From: Thermoplasmata archaeon
Lineage (GTDB): Archaea > Thermoplasmatota > Thermoplasmata > Thermoplasmatales > B87-G9
DNA length: 26,925 nucleotides
NCBI GenBank assembly: GCA_003649695.1
Contig: QMSR01000003.1
Span: 1 to 26,925 of the forward strand
Reading direction: 5' to 3'
This document shows positions 7,504-15,841 of this stretch, in pieces; position 1 is the first letter of the stretch, and each line of letters starts with the position of its first letter. The notes below the pieces were generated by a model, which did not search any database, was not told the origin of the DNA, and worked only from the letters and a program-made list of their open reading frames with translations. The translations under genes and the position numbers were made by a program.

Positions 7504-8613
7504 TCACCACCTCTCAAATTTCACTTTATACCTCCGGAGAAACTCCCCGAACAGAACTGAGAACAAAAGGACTCCCTGAAAGATGCCAACGAATCCCACA
7601 GGCAAACCCGTGGAGATCTGAAAGTTGTATCCACCGATTATGATACCAGCTATGAAGATTCCGGCGAGAAGGATGCCTATCGGATTAGTTCCGCCGAGCC
7701 AGGCAATGATGATTGCCGTGAAGCCGAAGCCGGAAGCGAAGCCGGGCCTGAGCCTGTGCTGGTTTGCCATGAGCTCCCCGGCCCCCGCGAGGCCCGCCAG
7801 GCCGCCGCTGAGGAGCATGAGGATCATGGTGAGGCGGAGGAAGCGCATGCCGGCGTATCGGGCGGCCTCCGGGTTGTCCCCTATGACCTTGAAGTCGTAG
7901 CCCAACGGGGTCCTCTCCATGATCAGGTACTCCGCAATCAGGAAGACCGCCACGAGGCCCATCATAGCGTAGGAGAGAGTGGAGTTGCCCACGGTCGAGA
8001 GCTGGGCCTGATACGGTATGTTGTTGGTCACAGCGTATCCCGTGTACTCGACGCCACCCACGACCTCCTTCACGTTCCACGGGCCGTAGACTAGGTAATA
8101 CAGGAGCCTGATGGCAATGTAGTTGAGCATAAGGGTCGTGATGACCTCGTTCACCTTCAGCTTGACCTTGAGGATCGCGGGGAGCTGCCCATAGAGGGCA
8201 CCGGCGGCGAAGCCCCCGAGGAGCATGAGGGGGATCAGGGCGTAGCCACTCAGGTTGGGAAAGAGGCGGCCAATGCCGAAGGCGGTGATGGCTCCTACGA
8301 GATACTGCCCCTCAGCGCCGATATTCCAGAAGAGGGACCTGAAGGCCATCGACAGGCCGATGGCGATCAGCACCAGGGTCATGGCCCTGCTCAGGGTGGA
8401 GAGTATGCCCTTGCCGAAGGCGTAGAGGAACATGGCCTTGAAGGCGCTAATCGGGTTGATGTGGAGGCTGAGGAAGACTATGGTCATGATGGCCAGGGAT
8501 AGGAGGATCGCCAGAATCCTCACCTGGATCTCGAAGGTCCTGGGGACCTCCACCCTGGGCTCGAGCCTCACCCTGTAGGGGAGGATCCTCGCGAACCTCG
8601 TGCCGTCAGGCAC
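7504..8613 (-). CDS. ABC transporter permease, BMP/nucleoside type (subunit 1)
   Basis: The longer permease (369 aa, YufP/NupP-like) of the importer, with about ten hydrophobic segments. Family motifs are AFRSLFWNIGAEGQYLVGAI near 90-110, LKVKLKVNEVITTLMLNYIAI in the middle, and the EAA-like loop FKVIGDNPEAARYAGM that docks on the ATPase. The start is GTG at 8613, decided by a perfect Shine-Dalgarno GGAGGTGA on the minus strand (8627-8620) six bases upstream, inside the end of the ATPase gene. The overlaps on both sides imply one transcript. Confidence 0.93.
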   Translation of the reverse strand: MPDGTRFARILPYRVRLEPRVEVPRTFEIQVRILAILLSLAIMTIVFLSLHINPISAFKAMFLYAFGKGILSTLSRAMTLVLIAIGLSMAFRSLFWNIGAEGQYLVGAITAFGIGRLFPNLSGYALIPLMLLGGFAAGALYGQLPAILKVKLKVNEVITTLMLNYIAIRLLYYLVYGPWNVKEVVGGVEYTGYAVTNNIPYQAQLSTVGNSTLSYAMMGLVAVFLIAEYLIMERTPLGYDFKVIGDNPEAARYAGMRFLRLTMILMLLSGGLAGLAGAGELMANQHRLRPGFASGFGFTAIIIAWLGGTNPIGILLAGIFIAGIIIGGYNFQISTGLPVGFVGIFQGVLLFSVLFGEFLRRYKVKFERW

Positions 8614-10135
8614 CGCCCCTCACCTCCTCCAGCCTCTTCCCCATCATCATGAGACCTACCTCCTCCCTGGTGAGCTCCCCGGGCCTGACTACCCCCATGA
8701 ACTCGCCGTTGAACATGACCGCGAAGCGGTCGGAGAGCTGGAAGATCTCATCCAGCTCCTCGGATATTAGGAAGATAGCGGCGCCCCCAGCTGCCTCCTT
8801 CGCCAGCCTGTTCCTGATGTACTCCGTCGCGGCCACGTCCAGCCCGTAGGTCGGATGCGCGGCTATGATTACCTTGGGGGAGACCGAGATCTCCCTGGCG
8901 AGGATCAGCTTCTGAATGTTCCCGCCTGAAAGGGTTCTCGCCGGGACCCTGACCGAGGGGGTGTAGATGTCGAACTCCCTGACCCTCTCCTCGGAATAGC
9001 TTTGAATGGTGTCGAAGTCGAGGAAGAGGCCCTTTCGGAAGGGTTGCCTCCACTCCATCTTCAGGATCATGTTCTCCATGACCGTCAGGTTGGGGACGAT
9101 GCCCATCTTTATCCTCTCCTCCGGGATGTGAGACACGCCCAGGGCGAAGAGGGTCCCTGGATCGGCGTTGGTTACGTCCCTCCCCATGAGGATTATCCTG
9201 CCCTTCTCGACCCTCCTAAGACCGGTGAGCGCCTCCACCAGCTCCCTCTGCCCGTTCCCGGCCACGCCGGCTATCCCGAAGATCTCCCCCTTCCTGATCT
9301 CGAAGCTGACGCCGCGGACCGCGGGGAGTCCCTTGTCGTTTAGGACCCAAAGGTCCTCGACCCTCAGGACGACCTCGCCGATCTCCTTCTCTGGCCTCTC
9401 GATCTCGAATAACACCTCCCTCCCGACCATGAGCCTCGCCAGCTCCCTGGGATTCGTCTTGGAGACCTCGAGGGTTGCAACCTTCTTCCCCTTCCTGAGC
9501 ACCGTCGCCCTGTCCCCGACCTCCATGACCTCCCTGAGCTTGTGCGTTATGAAAATGATGGACTTCCCGTCCTCCCTCATCTTCTTCACGATATGGAACA
9601 GCTCCTCCGACTCCTGTGGTGTGAGCACGGACGTGGGCTCATCGAGGATGAGGATCCTGGCCCCGGCGAAGAGCGCCTTGATGATCTCCACCCTCTGCTT
9701 CTCGCCGGCGGAGAGCTGCCAGACGTAGGCATCGGGGTCCACCCTGAGGCCGTATCTCTCCCCGTACTCCAGGATCTTCCCCTTTACGTCCTCCAGGGGC
9801 TTGAAGACCCTCCTGGCGTACCCGAGGGCAACGTTCTCGGCCACCGTGTGCTTCTCGACCAGCTTGAAGTGCTGGTGCACCATCCCGATGCCCAGGGCTA
9901 TTGCATCCCTGGGGCTCCTGAGCTTCACGGGCCTGCCGTCTATGAGAATCTCCCCCTCGTCCGGCTGGTGGATGCCGTAGAGGATGTTCATTAGCGTTGT
10001 CTTCCCTGCCCCGTTCTCCCCAAGGAGGGCGTGAATCTCCCCCTCCCTGAGGTCGAAGTCAATGTGGTCGTTGGCAACGACCCCAGGGAAGCGCTTTACG
10101 ATGCCCCGCATCTCCAAGATGACCTTCCCCGCCAC
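8606..10135 (-). CDS. ABC transporter ATP-binding protein, double NBD, BMP/nucleoside type
   Basis: A 509-aa fused pair of nucleotide-binding domains (RbsA/NupO-like) energising the importer. NBD1 has Walker A GENGAGKT at 39-46, signature LSAGE at 141-145 and Walker B ILILDEPTS around 161-169. NBD2 has the degenerate P-loop GVAGNGQREL, signature LSGGNIQK and a Walker B region reading IIAAHPTYGLDV instead of a canonical DEP. This is how BMP-type ATPases usually look (AxPTxGLDV), so it is not damage. The start is GTG at 10135; an in-frame ATG nine codons in is an alternative. It is the first gene of the operon, next to the divergent mevalonate genes. Confidence 0.94.
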   Translation of the reverse strand: MAGKVILEMRGIVKRFPGVVANDHIDFDLREGEIHALLGENGAGKTTLMNILYGIHQPDEGEILIDGRPVKLRSPRDAIALGIGMVHQHFKLVEKHTVAENVALGYARRVFKPLEDVKGKILEYGERYGLRVDPDAYVWQLSAGEKQRVEIIKALFAGARILILDEPTSVLTPQESEELFHIVKKMREDGKSIIFITHKLREVMEVGDRATVLRKGKKVATLEVSKTNPRELARLMVGREVLFEIERPEKEIGEVVLRVEDLWVLNDKGLPAVRGVSFEIRKGEIFGIAGVAGNGQRELVEALTGLRRVEKGRIILMGRDVTNADPGTLFALGVSHIPEERIKMGIVPNLTVMENMILKMEWRQPFRKGLFLDFDTIQSYSEERVREFDIYTPSVRVPARTLSGGNIQKLILAREISVSPKVIIAAHPTYGLDVAATEYIRNRLAKEAAGGAAIFLISEELDEIFQLSDRFAVMFNGEFMGVVRPGELTREEVGLMMMGKRLEEVRGGA

Positions 10136-10156
10136 TGGGGGGTGAATTCCAGATCA

Positions 10157-10174
10157 CATTTTTCACATTTTATG
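10157..10174 (-). promoter_or_regulatory. TATA-like promoter region of the importer operon
   Basis: Two AT-rich blocks on the minus strand, CATAAAATG and AAAAATG, lie about 25-36 nt before the ATPase start at 10135. Either could be the TATA box. The outer one ends one base from the 18-bp palindrome, so a protein on the palindrome would cover the BRE position. Confidence 0.45.
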
Positions 10175-10192
10175 ATTCGGCATATGCCGAAT
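10175..10192. promoter_or_regulatory. Perfect 18-bp palindrome, candidate operator
   Basis: ATTCGGCATATGCCGAAT is identical to its reverse complement over 18 bases. It lies in the 103-bp divergent spacer, directly upstream of the importer's TATA-like block and about 15-30 bp upstream of the HMG-CoA synthase TATA-like block. Size and position fit the operator of a dimeric winged-helix regulator. It could repress the importer by blocking TFB/BRE contacts or activate the lipid genes. The regulator is unknown. Confidence 0.6.
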
Positions 10193-10201
10193 ACTCACTT
10201 C

Positions 10202-10215
10202 GTTAATTTATTAAC
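10202..10215 (+). promoter_or_regulatory. TATA-like promoter of the HMG-CoA synthase operon, within an inverted repeat
   Basis: GTTAATTTATTAAC has perfect 6-base inverted arms around TT. The TTTATTAA part is centred about 28 nt before the ATG at 10239, giving an almost leaderless transcript. GGTGG at 10230-10234 could be a weak ribosome-binding site if the leader is longer. Confidence 0.5.
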
Positions 10216-10238
10216 TTCCCGGGGGTTTTGGTGGCGTA

Positions 10239-11291
10239 ATGGTGGGGATAGTAAGTTACGGGGCCTACATACCGAGGTTCAGGATCGACACGGGGGAGAT
10301 AGCGAGGGTCTGGGGGGAGGACCCCAACAGGGCCAAGAAGAGTTTGCTGGTGGAGTCCAAGGCGGTTGCGGGGCCCGACGAGGACGCCTGCACCATGGCT
10401 GTGGAGGCCTCCAGGTATGCGATCAGGAGGTGGGGAGGGGACCCTGCGGACATCGACGTCATCTACGTCGGATCGGAGTCGCACCCCTACGCCGTCAAGC
10501 CCACCGCATCCATCCTCGCGGACGCCCTGGGGGCCTCCCCGCACGTGATGGCCGTTGACCTGGAGTTCGCCTGCAAGGCGGGGACGGCCGGCCTCATCTC
10601 GGCCATGGCCATGGTTAAGTCCGGTATGGCCCGCTTCGGCCTCGCGGTCGGCAGCGACACCGCCCAGGGGGCGCCGGGCGACGCCCTCGAGTACACGGCC
10701 GCGTCCGGGGCCGCGGCCTTCATCGTGGGCTCTCAGGGGGTTATAGCGAGGCTCAACGGCTTCCACAGCGTCACCACGGACACCCCGGACTTCTGGAGGA
10801 GGGCTGGCAGGCCCTACCCCAGGCACGGGGGCAGGTTCACCGGCCAGCCAGCCTACTTTAAGCACATCCTCATGGCCGCCAGGGGCCTCATGGAGAAGAT
10901 GGGGACCGGCCCAGAGGACTACGACTTCGCCATATTCCATCAGCCCAACACCAAGTTCCCCCTGAGCGCTGGGAAGAGGCTAGGCTTCCCCAAGGAGAAA
11001 ATACTACCCGGCATAGTTGTGAACAAGATTGGAAACACGTATGCGGCCTCCATGCTCATGGGCCTGGCAAGGGTCCTGGACAAGGCCGAGCCGGGACAGA
11101 GGATCCTCGCCGTCTCCTTCGGGAGCGGCGCAGGCAGCGACGCCTTCGACTTCACGGTGACGGAGAATATAGAGGCTATCAGGGTCGACGGGGTGCCAAC
11201 CGTGGACGAGCTCATAGAGAGGGGAAGGTTCGTGGACTACGCGATTTACGCGAAGTATAGGGGGAAAATCCTGATGGGTGATGAGGAATGA
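10239..11291 (+). CDS. Hydroxymethylglutaryl-CoA synthase (archaeal)
   Basis: A 350-aa thiolase-fold enzyme that condenses acetyl-CoA with acetoacetyl-CoA to HMG-CoA, the second step of the mevalonate route to isoprenoid lipids. The expected catalytic triad is visible: Glu80 in YVGSES, Cys112 in EFACKAGT and His234 in FHQPN. Length is as usual for archaea. The ATG at 10239 follows a TATA-like box at the right distance. The stop overlaps the thiolase ATG (ATGA), and the known archaeal complex HMGCS-thiolase-DUF35 is encoded here in order. Confidence 0.95.
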   Translation: MVGIVSYGAYIPRFRIDTGEIARVWGEDPNRAKKSLLVESKAVAGPDEDACTMAVEASRYAIRRWGGDPADIDVIYVGSESHPYAVKPTASILADALGASPHVMAVDLEFACKAGTAGLISAMAMVKSGMARFGLAVGSDTAQGAPGDALEYTAASGAAAFIVGSQGVIARLNGFHSVTTDTPDFWRRAGRPYPRHGGRFTGQPAYFKHILMAARGLMEKMGTGPEDYDFAIFHQPNTKFPLSAGKRLGFPKEKILPGIVVNKIGNTYAASMLMGLARVLDKAEPGQRILAVSFGSGAGSDAFDFTVTENIEAIRVDGVPTVDELIERGRFVDYAIYAKYRGKILMGDEE

Positions 11292-12457
11292 GGAGAGTAG
11301 CAGTTATTGGGGTTGGTGAGACGAAGTACGGCGAGCACTGGGAGAAGAGCATCAGGGAGCTGGCGGTGGAGGCGGGCCTTAGGGCCTTAGAGGACGCTGG
11401 CATCTCCTCCGAGGATCTGGACGCTATCGTGGGGGGGAACATGAGCGCCGGCTCCTACACGGGGCAGGACCACATTGGTGCCCTCATAGCGGACTTCTCT
11501 GGGATCGCGGACAGGCACATACCAGCAATCAGGGTCGAGGCCGCCTGCGGGTCCGGAGGGGCTGCCATACACGTCGGCTTCAACCTGGTGGCCAGCGGCA
11601 TGTACGACATCGTCCTCGTTGGGGGCGTCGAGAAGCAGACGGACGTGGGAGTCGACATGTCCAAGGAGATCCTAGCCGGGGCCTCCGACAGGGAGTGGGA
11701 GGCCTTCTTCGGCGCCACCTTCCCCGCGCTGGTGGCCATGATGGCCAAGAGGTACATGTACGAGTACGGGGACATCAGGGAGCAGATGGCCATGATACCC
11801 GTCATGATGCACGAAAATGCCATGAACAACCCAGATGCACACTTCCACAGGAGGATAACGGTGGACGACGTCCTGAACTCCCCTCCCATCGCGGAGCCGT
11901 TCCACCTCCTCGACGTAGCACCTGTCAGCGACGGGGCAGCAGCCATCATCCTAGCACCCCTCGACTACGCCAGGAAGAACTACGATACCGTCGTGGAGCT
12001 CGCGGGCTCTGCCGTCGCCACCGACTACATTGGAATGCACGACAGACCGAGCCTCATCACGCTGGCGGCCAACGTCCACGCCTCCAGGAAGGCCTTCAGG
12101 ATGGCGGGGATGGAGGTGAGGGATCTGGACCTCCTCGAGCTTCACGACGCCTTCTCCTTCCTCCCCATCGTGACCCTCGAGGACCTGGGCCTGGCGGAAA
12201 GGGGGAAAGGGGCCAGCCTTGTTGAGGAGGGGATCCTGTCCATGGACGGCGATCTACCCCTGAGCCCCTCCGGCGGCCTCAAGGCCAAGGGCCACCCGGT
12301 GGGCGCCACCGGCGTTGGTCAGGCCGTGGAGGCCGTCTGGCAGCTGAGGGGCCAGGCCGGGAAGAGGCAGGTCCCCGACGCCGAGAAGGCCTTAATCCAG
12401 AGCATCGGCGGGACGGGGGCCACGATAGCGATTAACCTCTTCAGGAGGGAGAAGTGA
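11288..12457 (+). CDS. Acetyl-CoA acetyltransferase (archaeal thiolase)
   Basis: A 389-aa thiolase that makes acetoacetyl-CoA from two acetyl-CoA and hands it to HMG-CoA synthase. The nucleophile is Cys87 in EAACGSGGAA; His286 in ELHDAF and His336 in KGHPVGATG complete the visible active site. The second, C-terminal Cys of bacterial thiolases is replaced by GGTGAT, as is common in this SCP-x-like archaeal group. In the characterised archaeal complex the DUF35 protein bridges thiolase and synthase and the CoA pocket is shared. GGTGATGAGG upstream serves as the ribosome-binding site. Confidence 0.94.
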   Translation: MRRVAVIGVGETKYGEHWEKSIRELAVEAGLRALEDAGISSEDLDAIVGGNMSAGSYTGQDHIGALIADFSGIADRHIPAIRVEAACGSGGAAIHVGFNLVASGMYDIVLVGGVEKQTDVGVDMSKEILAGASDREWEAFFGATFPALVAMMAKRYMYEYGDIREQMAMIPVMMHENAMNNPDAHFHRRITVDDVLNSPPIAEPFHLLDVAPVSDGAAAIILAPLDYARKNYDTVVELAGSAVATDYIGMHDRPSLITLAANVHASRKAFRMAGMEVRDLDLLELHDAFSFLPIVTLEDLGLAERGKGASLVEEGILSMDGDLPLSPSGGLKAKGHPVGATGVGQAVEAVWQLRGQAGKRQVPDAEKALIQSIGGTGATIAINLFRREK

Positions 12458-12855
12458 TGGTGGTTCCAAGGCACTGGAGGGAGAGGGAGCACAGGTACCG
12501 GCTCGTGGCGACCAAATGCAAGATCTGCGGCAGAATCTACTTCCCTCCCAGGAGCGTCTGCCCCAACTGCGGCAGGAAGAGCATAGGGAATATGGAGAAG
12601 CTCCAGCTCAGCGGGAACGGGACCGTGTACACTTACACTATCGTGCACTCCGGGATGAATGCGTTCAAGCTCCAGAAGCCCTACATCCTTGCCATCATTG
12701 AGCTGGAGGAGGGACCGAGGGTCACCGGGCAGATCGTGGATGCCGAGCCCAATGAGGTCTACATAGGGATGCCCGTCCGCATGGTCTTCAGGAGGATCAG
12801 GCAGGAAGGGGCGTCTGGAATCATCCACTACGGCTACAAGTTCGCCCCTAGGTGA
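12457..12855 (+). CDS. DUF35 zinc-ribbon/OB-fold protein, scaffold of the thiolase-HMGCS complex
   Basis: A protein of about 132 aa with an N-terminal rubredoxin-like zinc ribbon, CKICG and CPNCG (four Cys near 21-38), followed by an OB fold (GTVYTYTIVH to the end). DUF35 proteins bridge archaeal thiolase and HMG-CoA synthase and let the intermediate pass without release. ATG at 12457 overlaps the thiolase TGA by one base and has AGGAGG eight bases upstream; GTG at 12454 is an alternative start. The gene ends against the convergent M24-like gene. Confidence 0.93.
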   Translation: MVVPRHWREREHRYRLVATKCKICGRIYFPPRSVCPNCGRKSIGNMEKLQLSGNGTVYTYTIVHSGMNAFKLQKPYILAIIELEEGPRVTGQIVDAEPNEVYIGMPVRMVFRRIRQEGASGIIHYGYKFAPR

Positions 12856-13827
12856 TCAGCCAAGCCCGAAGCGATCCAGGATTCGGACAGGTATCGATAC
12901 GAGAACCGTCGCGCTCCACGAGATCAGGGACTTTCTAGCGGGTACTGCTGCAAAGAGCGTGAATACCTGGTTTCGCTGGAGGACCTCGTAAGGCTCGAAG
13001 GCGGGAGCTGAGAAACCGCCGGCAGGGGATGCAGGAACGGCCGGGCCGGAGAAGCCGAACCTCCTGTGGGCGTCCACCAGGGCGTCCCTCACCTCGGCCG
13101 ACGGGTATCCGGGGGAGACGAGGGAGACTGCATCCCTGAGGGCCTGCATAACCATGCCCAACCTGTTCTCCACCTCGAAGTCCCTCTCCGTCAGGAAGGT
13201 CCTGACGTAGGGGATCGTGTAACCCTCGTCCTCGAACATCGCCCTCATCAGAAGTACGTCCCCCTTCTCGACCACCCTATCTTCCCTTGGCCCTAGGGGG
13301 GAGAAGGACTCCTCCCCGATGGCGATCGCTACATCGCACCTCAATCCCACCTCCCACGCCCTCGCCTGGATGGACGCCTCCAACTCCCTCCTGGACATGC
13401 CGGTGGAGAGCTCCTCGAAGGCCCTCGAGAGGGCTTTATCGGCCCTCTCTGCCACGGACTCCAGAAAACGGACGTCCCCCTCAAGGGGGACCGAGAGGAC
13501 TTCCTTAAGGACGGGCTCCCCGTCGAGGATCCTCGTTCCTTCAAGCCTCGAGAGGACGCCATAGGGGGTCTCCGAAGTCACCATGAGCTCCTCGAGCCTC
13601 GAGAGCTCCTCGACCGGATCCCCGACGCGGAGCTCCAGGTAGTCCGGGGGCTCCACCTCGAAGGGGGAGAAGAGGATGGGGTCCTCCGAGAGCAAGAGGC
13701 CATTACCGCCAAAGGGGGAGAACTTGAGGATTCTCCTGTCGGAGGGGGGAACGAATAAGGGGATCTCCAGAAGTTCCGCGATCCTGGAGACCCTCCTAGC
13801 CCTGGCCTCCTCTTGGGGAGGCGTCAT
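12856..13827 (-). CDS. M24 (creatinase/aminopeptidase P)-like protein without metal ligands
   Basis: A 323-aa protein with the layout of an Xaa-Pro peptidase/creatinase: an N-terminal domain to about 115 and a pita-bread-like C-terminal half beginning FLESVAERADKALSRAFEELSTGMSRRELE. Family landmarks are recognisable (GEESFSPLG, VEKGDVLLMRAMFEDEGYTIPYVRTF, VLVSIPVRIL). The metal-binding Asp pair is replaced (MRAMF where DxG is expected; IPYVRT where SDxTRT is expected), and no GHGxG His or catalytic Glu is evident. It is therefore probably a binding or structural protein, not a peptidase. The ATG overlaps the Taw1 stop by 4 bases, so the two are cotranslated. Confidence 0.75.
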   Translation of the reverse strand: MTPPQEEARARRVSRIAELLEIPLFVPPSDRRILKFSPFGGNGLLLSEDPILFSPFEVEPPDYLELRVGDPVEELSRLEELMVTSETPYGVLSRLEGTRILDGEPVLKEVLSVPLEGDVRFLESVAERADKALSRAFEELSTGMSRRELEASIQARAWEVGLRCDVAIAIGEESFSPLGPREDRVVEKGDVLLMRAMFEDEGYTIPYVRTFLTERDFEVENRLGMVMQALRDAVSLVSPGYPSAEVRDALVDAHRRFGFSGPAVPASPAGGFSAPAFEPYEVLQRNQVFTLFAAVPARKSLISWSATVLVSIPVRILDRFGLG

Positions 13828-14768
13828 TGCAGCCTCAGCTTGATCTTCGATTCATCATCGTGCTTGGTGAGCATGGCAACCCTGGACTCAGGCCTCTCCG
13901 CGTATATCCTGTAGCCCAAGCGCTCGGCCAGCTCCCTGGCAAACCACATGATCCTCTCGTGGGTGGGCATGTTCTCGGCCCTGAGCCTCAGCCTGGACCA
14001 CCCAACATACATGTATCCCTTGGGCTCTATGAAGTCCGGATCCGCCTTTTCGTCCAGCTTCGCGTACTCGTCCACGTACCCCAGGTTCCAGCCTTCGACA
14101 AGAGTGTGCCTGATGGTGATTCTGGTGTCCAGGGACGGGAGCAACTCCAGCGTCTCCATGAGCTTCTGCCACAATCCGGGCCTGGGTGGGAGCTGGAGCC
14201 TGCGGAAGACCTCCTCGTTGGGGGCCGCCACGGTCACGTACAGCTGGGTGGGTAGGGGATCTAGGTCCCTGAGGACCTCCGGCGTTGTCCCGTTGGTCAC
14301 CAAGAACGTCGTCATGCCCCTCTTGTGGGCCTCCTCAATCAGCTCCCCTAGGCGGGGGTAGAGGGTGGGCTCCCCGGTCAGGGAGATGGCCATGTGCTTC
14401 GGCTCCTGGGCCTCTTCCCACAGCCTCCTCGGGACCTTCGGATTCCCCTTATACCCGGAGAGGAGGACCCTCTGCCCCTTAATCGACTCCTCCACTATGA
14501 AGGCGGGATCATCGGGATCCTCAACGATGGCATCCACGAAGTTGTGCATCCTCCAGCAGTAAAGGCAGTTGAGGTTGCAGTTGAACAGGGCAGGAGTCAT
14601 CTGGAGGCACCTGTGGGACTGGATCCCGTAGAAGGTTCCCTTGTAGCAGGGTTTCCCTCCCTTGAGCCTCTCCTTGGTCCAGTGGCAGAGTTTGACCGCG
14701 CTGTGCCTGCCGACGATGTAGTAGCCCTGCTTCCTGAGCCTCCTCACGACCTCCTCTGGTACCCGCAC
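13824..14768 (-). CDS. taw1: 4-demethylwyosine synthase Taw1/TYW1
   Basis: A radical SAM enzyme of 314 aa that condenses N1-methylguanosine-37 of tRNA-Phe with pyruvate carbons to form the tricyclic 4-demethylwyosine base. The radical SAM cluster motif is Cys64, Cys68, Cys71 (CNLNCLYC). A second iron-sulfur cluster is expected on Cys28, Cys41 and Cys54, which have the spacing of characterised archaeal Taw1. The start is GTG at 14768, 24-26 nt from a TATA-like block, suggesting leaderless initiation. It diverges from TyrRS and is followed by the coupled M24-like gene. Confidence 0.95.
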   Translation of the reverse strand: MRVPEEVVRRLRKQGYYIVGRHSAVKLCHWTKERLKGGKPCYKGTFYGIQSHRCLQMTPALFNCNLNCLYCWRMHNFVDAIVEDPDDPAFIVEESIKGQRVLLSGYKGNPKVPRRLWEEAQEPKHMAISLTGEPTLYPRLGELIEEAHKRGMTTFLVTNGTTPEVLRDLDPLPTQLYVTVAAPNEEVFRRLQLPPRPGLWQKLMETLELLPSLDTRITIRHTLVEGWNLGYVDEYAKLDEKADPDFIEPKGYMYVGWSRLRLRAENMPTHERIMWFARELAERLGYRIYAERPESRVAMLTKHDDESKIKLRLQ

Positions 14769-14787
14769 ACGGCTTCAGGCAGTACCC

Positions 14788-14804
14788 AAATTAAAATGTT
14801 AAAT
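14788..14804. promoter_or_regulatory. Shared AT-rich divergent promoter, taw1 / TyrRS
   Basis: AAATTAAAATGTTAAAT is the only AT-rich stretch in the 56-bp divergent spacer. Its right part (GTTAAAT) is about 24 nt before the TyrRS ATG; its left part, read on the minus strand (TTTTAATTT), is about 24 nt before the Taw1 GTG. Two overlapping TATA boxes driving leaderless transcripts both ways are likely. Confidence 0.5.
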
Positions 14805-14824
14805 GGACCTTTCCTTGGGCAGGA

Positions 14825-15841
14825 ATGGCGGACGTGTTCACCAACGTGGTCGAGGTCGTGACGAGGGAGGAGTTCGAGAGGAGGCTGAGAAGGGGTGGTC
14901 TCGGCTACATAGGCTTCGAGCCCTCGGGCTTCGTCCACATCGGCACCGGCCTCGTGTGCGGGAACAAGATCAAGGACCTGGAGGGAGCCGGCATCAAGAT
15001 GACCGTCCTCCTGGCTGACTGGCACGCCATGATCAACGACAAACTCGGAGGGGACATGACGCTCATCGGACTCGCGGCCGAGCACCTGATAGACGCCCTT
15101 AGGGCCGTCGGGGTGGGCGCTCGGTTCGTCTACGCCTCCGAGATCGTCTCCGATCCCTCCTACTGGGAGAAGGTGATCAGGATTGCAAAGGTGACGACCC
15201 TCAAGAGGGCGAAGAGGGCCATGACCATCATGGGGAGGAGGGAGGAGGACGCGGAGCTTGACTCCTCCAAGATCCTCTACCCGTTCATGCAGGTGGCCGA
15301 CATCTTCCACCTCAGGGTCCACGTCGCCTACGGGGGCATGGACCAGAGGCACGCCCACATGCTGGCCAGGGACGTCGCGGGTAAGCTTGGCTTGAGAAAG
15401 CCAATCGCCCTGCACACCGCACTCCTGAGCTCCCTCAAAGGTCCCAGCAGGATGGACGCTGCCCAGGCGAAGATGTCCAAGAGCGTCAAGGAGTCCGCAA
15501 TATTCCTGCACGACCCACCGGAGCTCGTGGAGAAGAAGATCATGAAGGCCTACTGTCCCCCTAGGGAGCCCAAGGGCAACCCGGTCCTGGACATCGCTAG
15601 GATGATCCTGATACCCTACTACTTCCCCGAGTTCGAAGTTAAGACCTCCTCCGGCACCAGGGCGTTCTCCTCGCCGGGGGAGCTGGTCGAGGCCTATGGG
15701 AGGGGCGAGATACACCCCCTCGACCTGAAGGAGGCCGTGGCCAAGCACCTGAACGAGGTACTGGAGCCCATCAGGTGCTACCTAGACGCTCACCCCGAGC
15801 CCGTGGAGGAGCTCTCGTCGGCGCTGGGTGAGGGGAAGTGA
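14825..15841 (+). CDS. tyrS: Tyrosyl-tRNA synthetase (archaeal type)
   Basis: A class I synthetase of 338 aa charging tRNA-Tyr. The HIGH-like motif reads HIGTG at 38-42 in the pocket FEPSGFVHIG, and KMSKS is canonical at 216-220. The tyrosine-binding middle includes YPFMQVADIF and GGMDQRHAHMLARD. The C-terminal anticodon-binding part is short, as in archaea and eukaryotes. It starts a four-gene cluster whose members overlap: its TGA lies inside the GTGA at 15838-15841 that begins deoxyhypusine synthase. Confidence 0.96.
   Translation: MADVFTNVVEVVTREEFERRLRRGGLGYIGFEPSGFVHIGTGLVCGNKIKDLEGAGIKMTVLLADWHAMINDKLGGDMTLIGLAAEHLIDALRAVGVGARFVYASEIVSDPSYWEKVIRIAKVTTLKRAKRAMTIMGRREEDAELDSSKILYPFMQVADIFHLRVHVAYGGMDQRHAHMLARDVAGKLGLRKPIALHTALLSSLKGPSRMDAAQAKMSKSVKESAIFLHDPPELVEKKIMKAYCPPREPKGNPVLDIARMILIPYYFPEFEVKTSSGTRAFSSPGELVEAYGRGEIHPLDLKEAVAKHLNEVLEPIRCYLDAHPEPVEELSSALGEGK

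Noticed and set aside
8606..9380. Broken second nucleotide-binding domain in the importer ATPase (AAHPTYGLDV, degenerate P-loop)
   Set aside because: BMP/nucleoside-type double ATPases normally have this form in the second half. The rest of the domain is intact.
12400..12440. Missing C-terminal catalytic Cys in the thiolase
   Set aside because: SCP-x-like archaeal thiolases that work with HMG-CoA synthase often lack it. The nucleophilic Cys and both His motifs are present.
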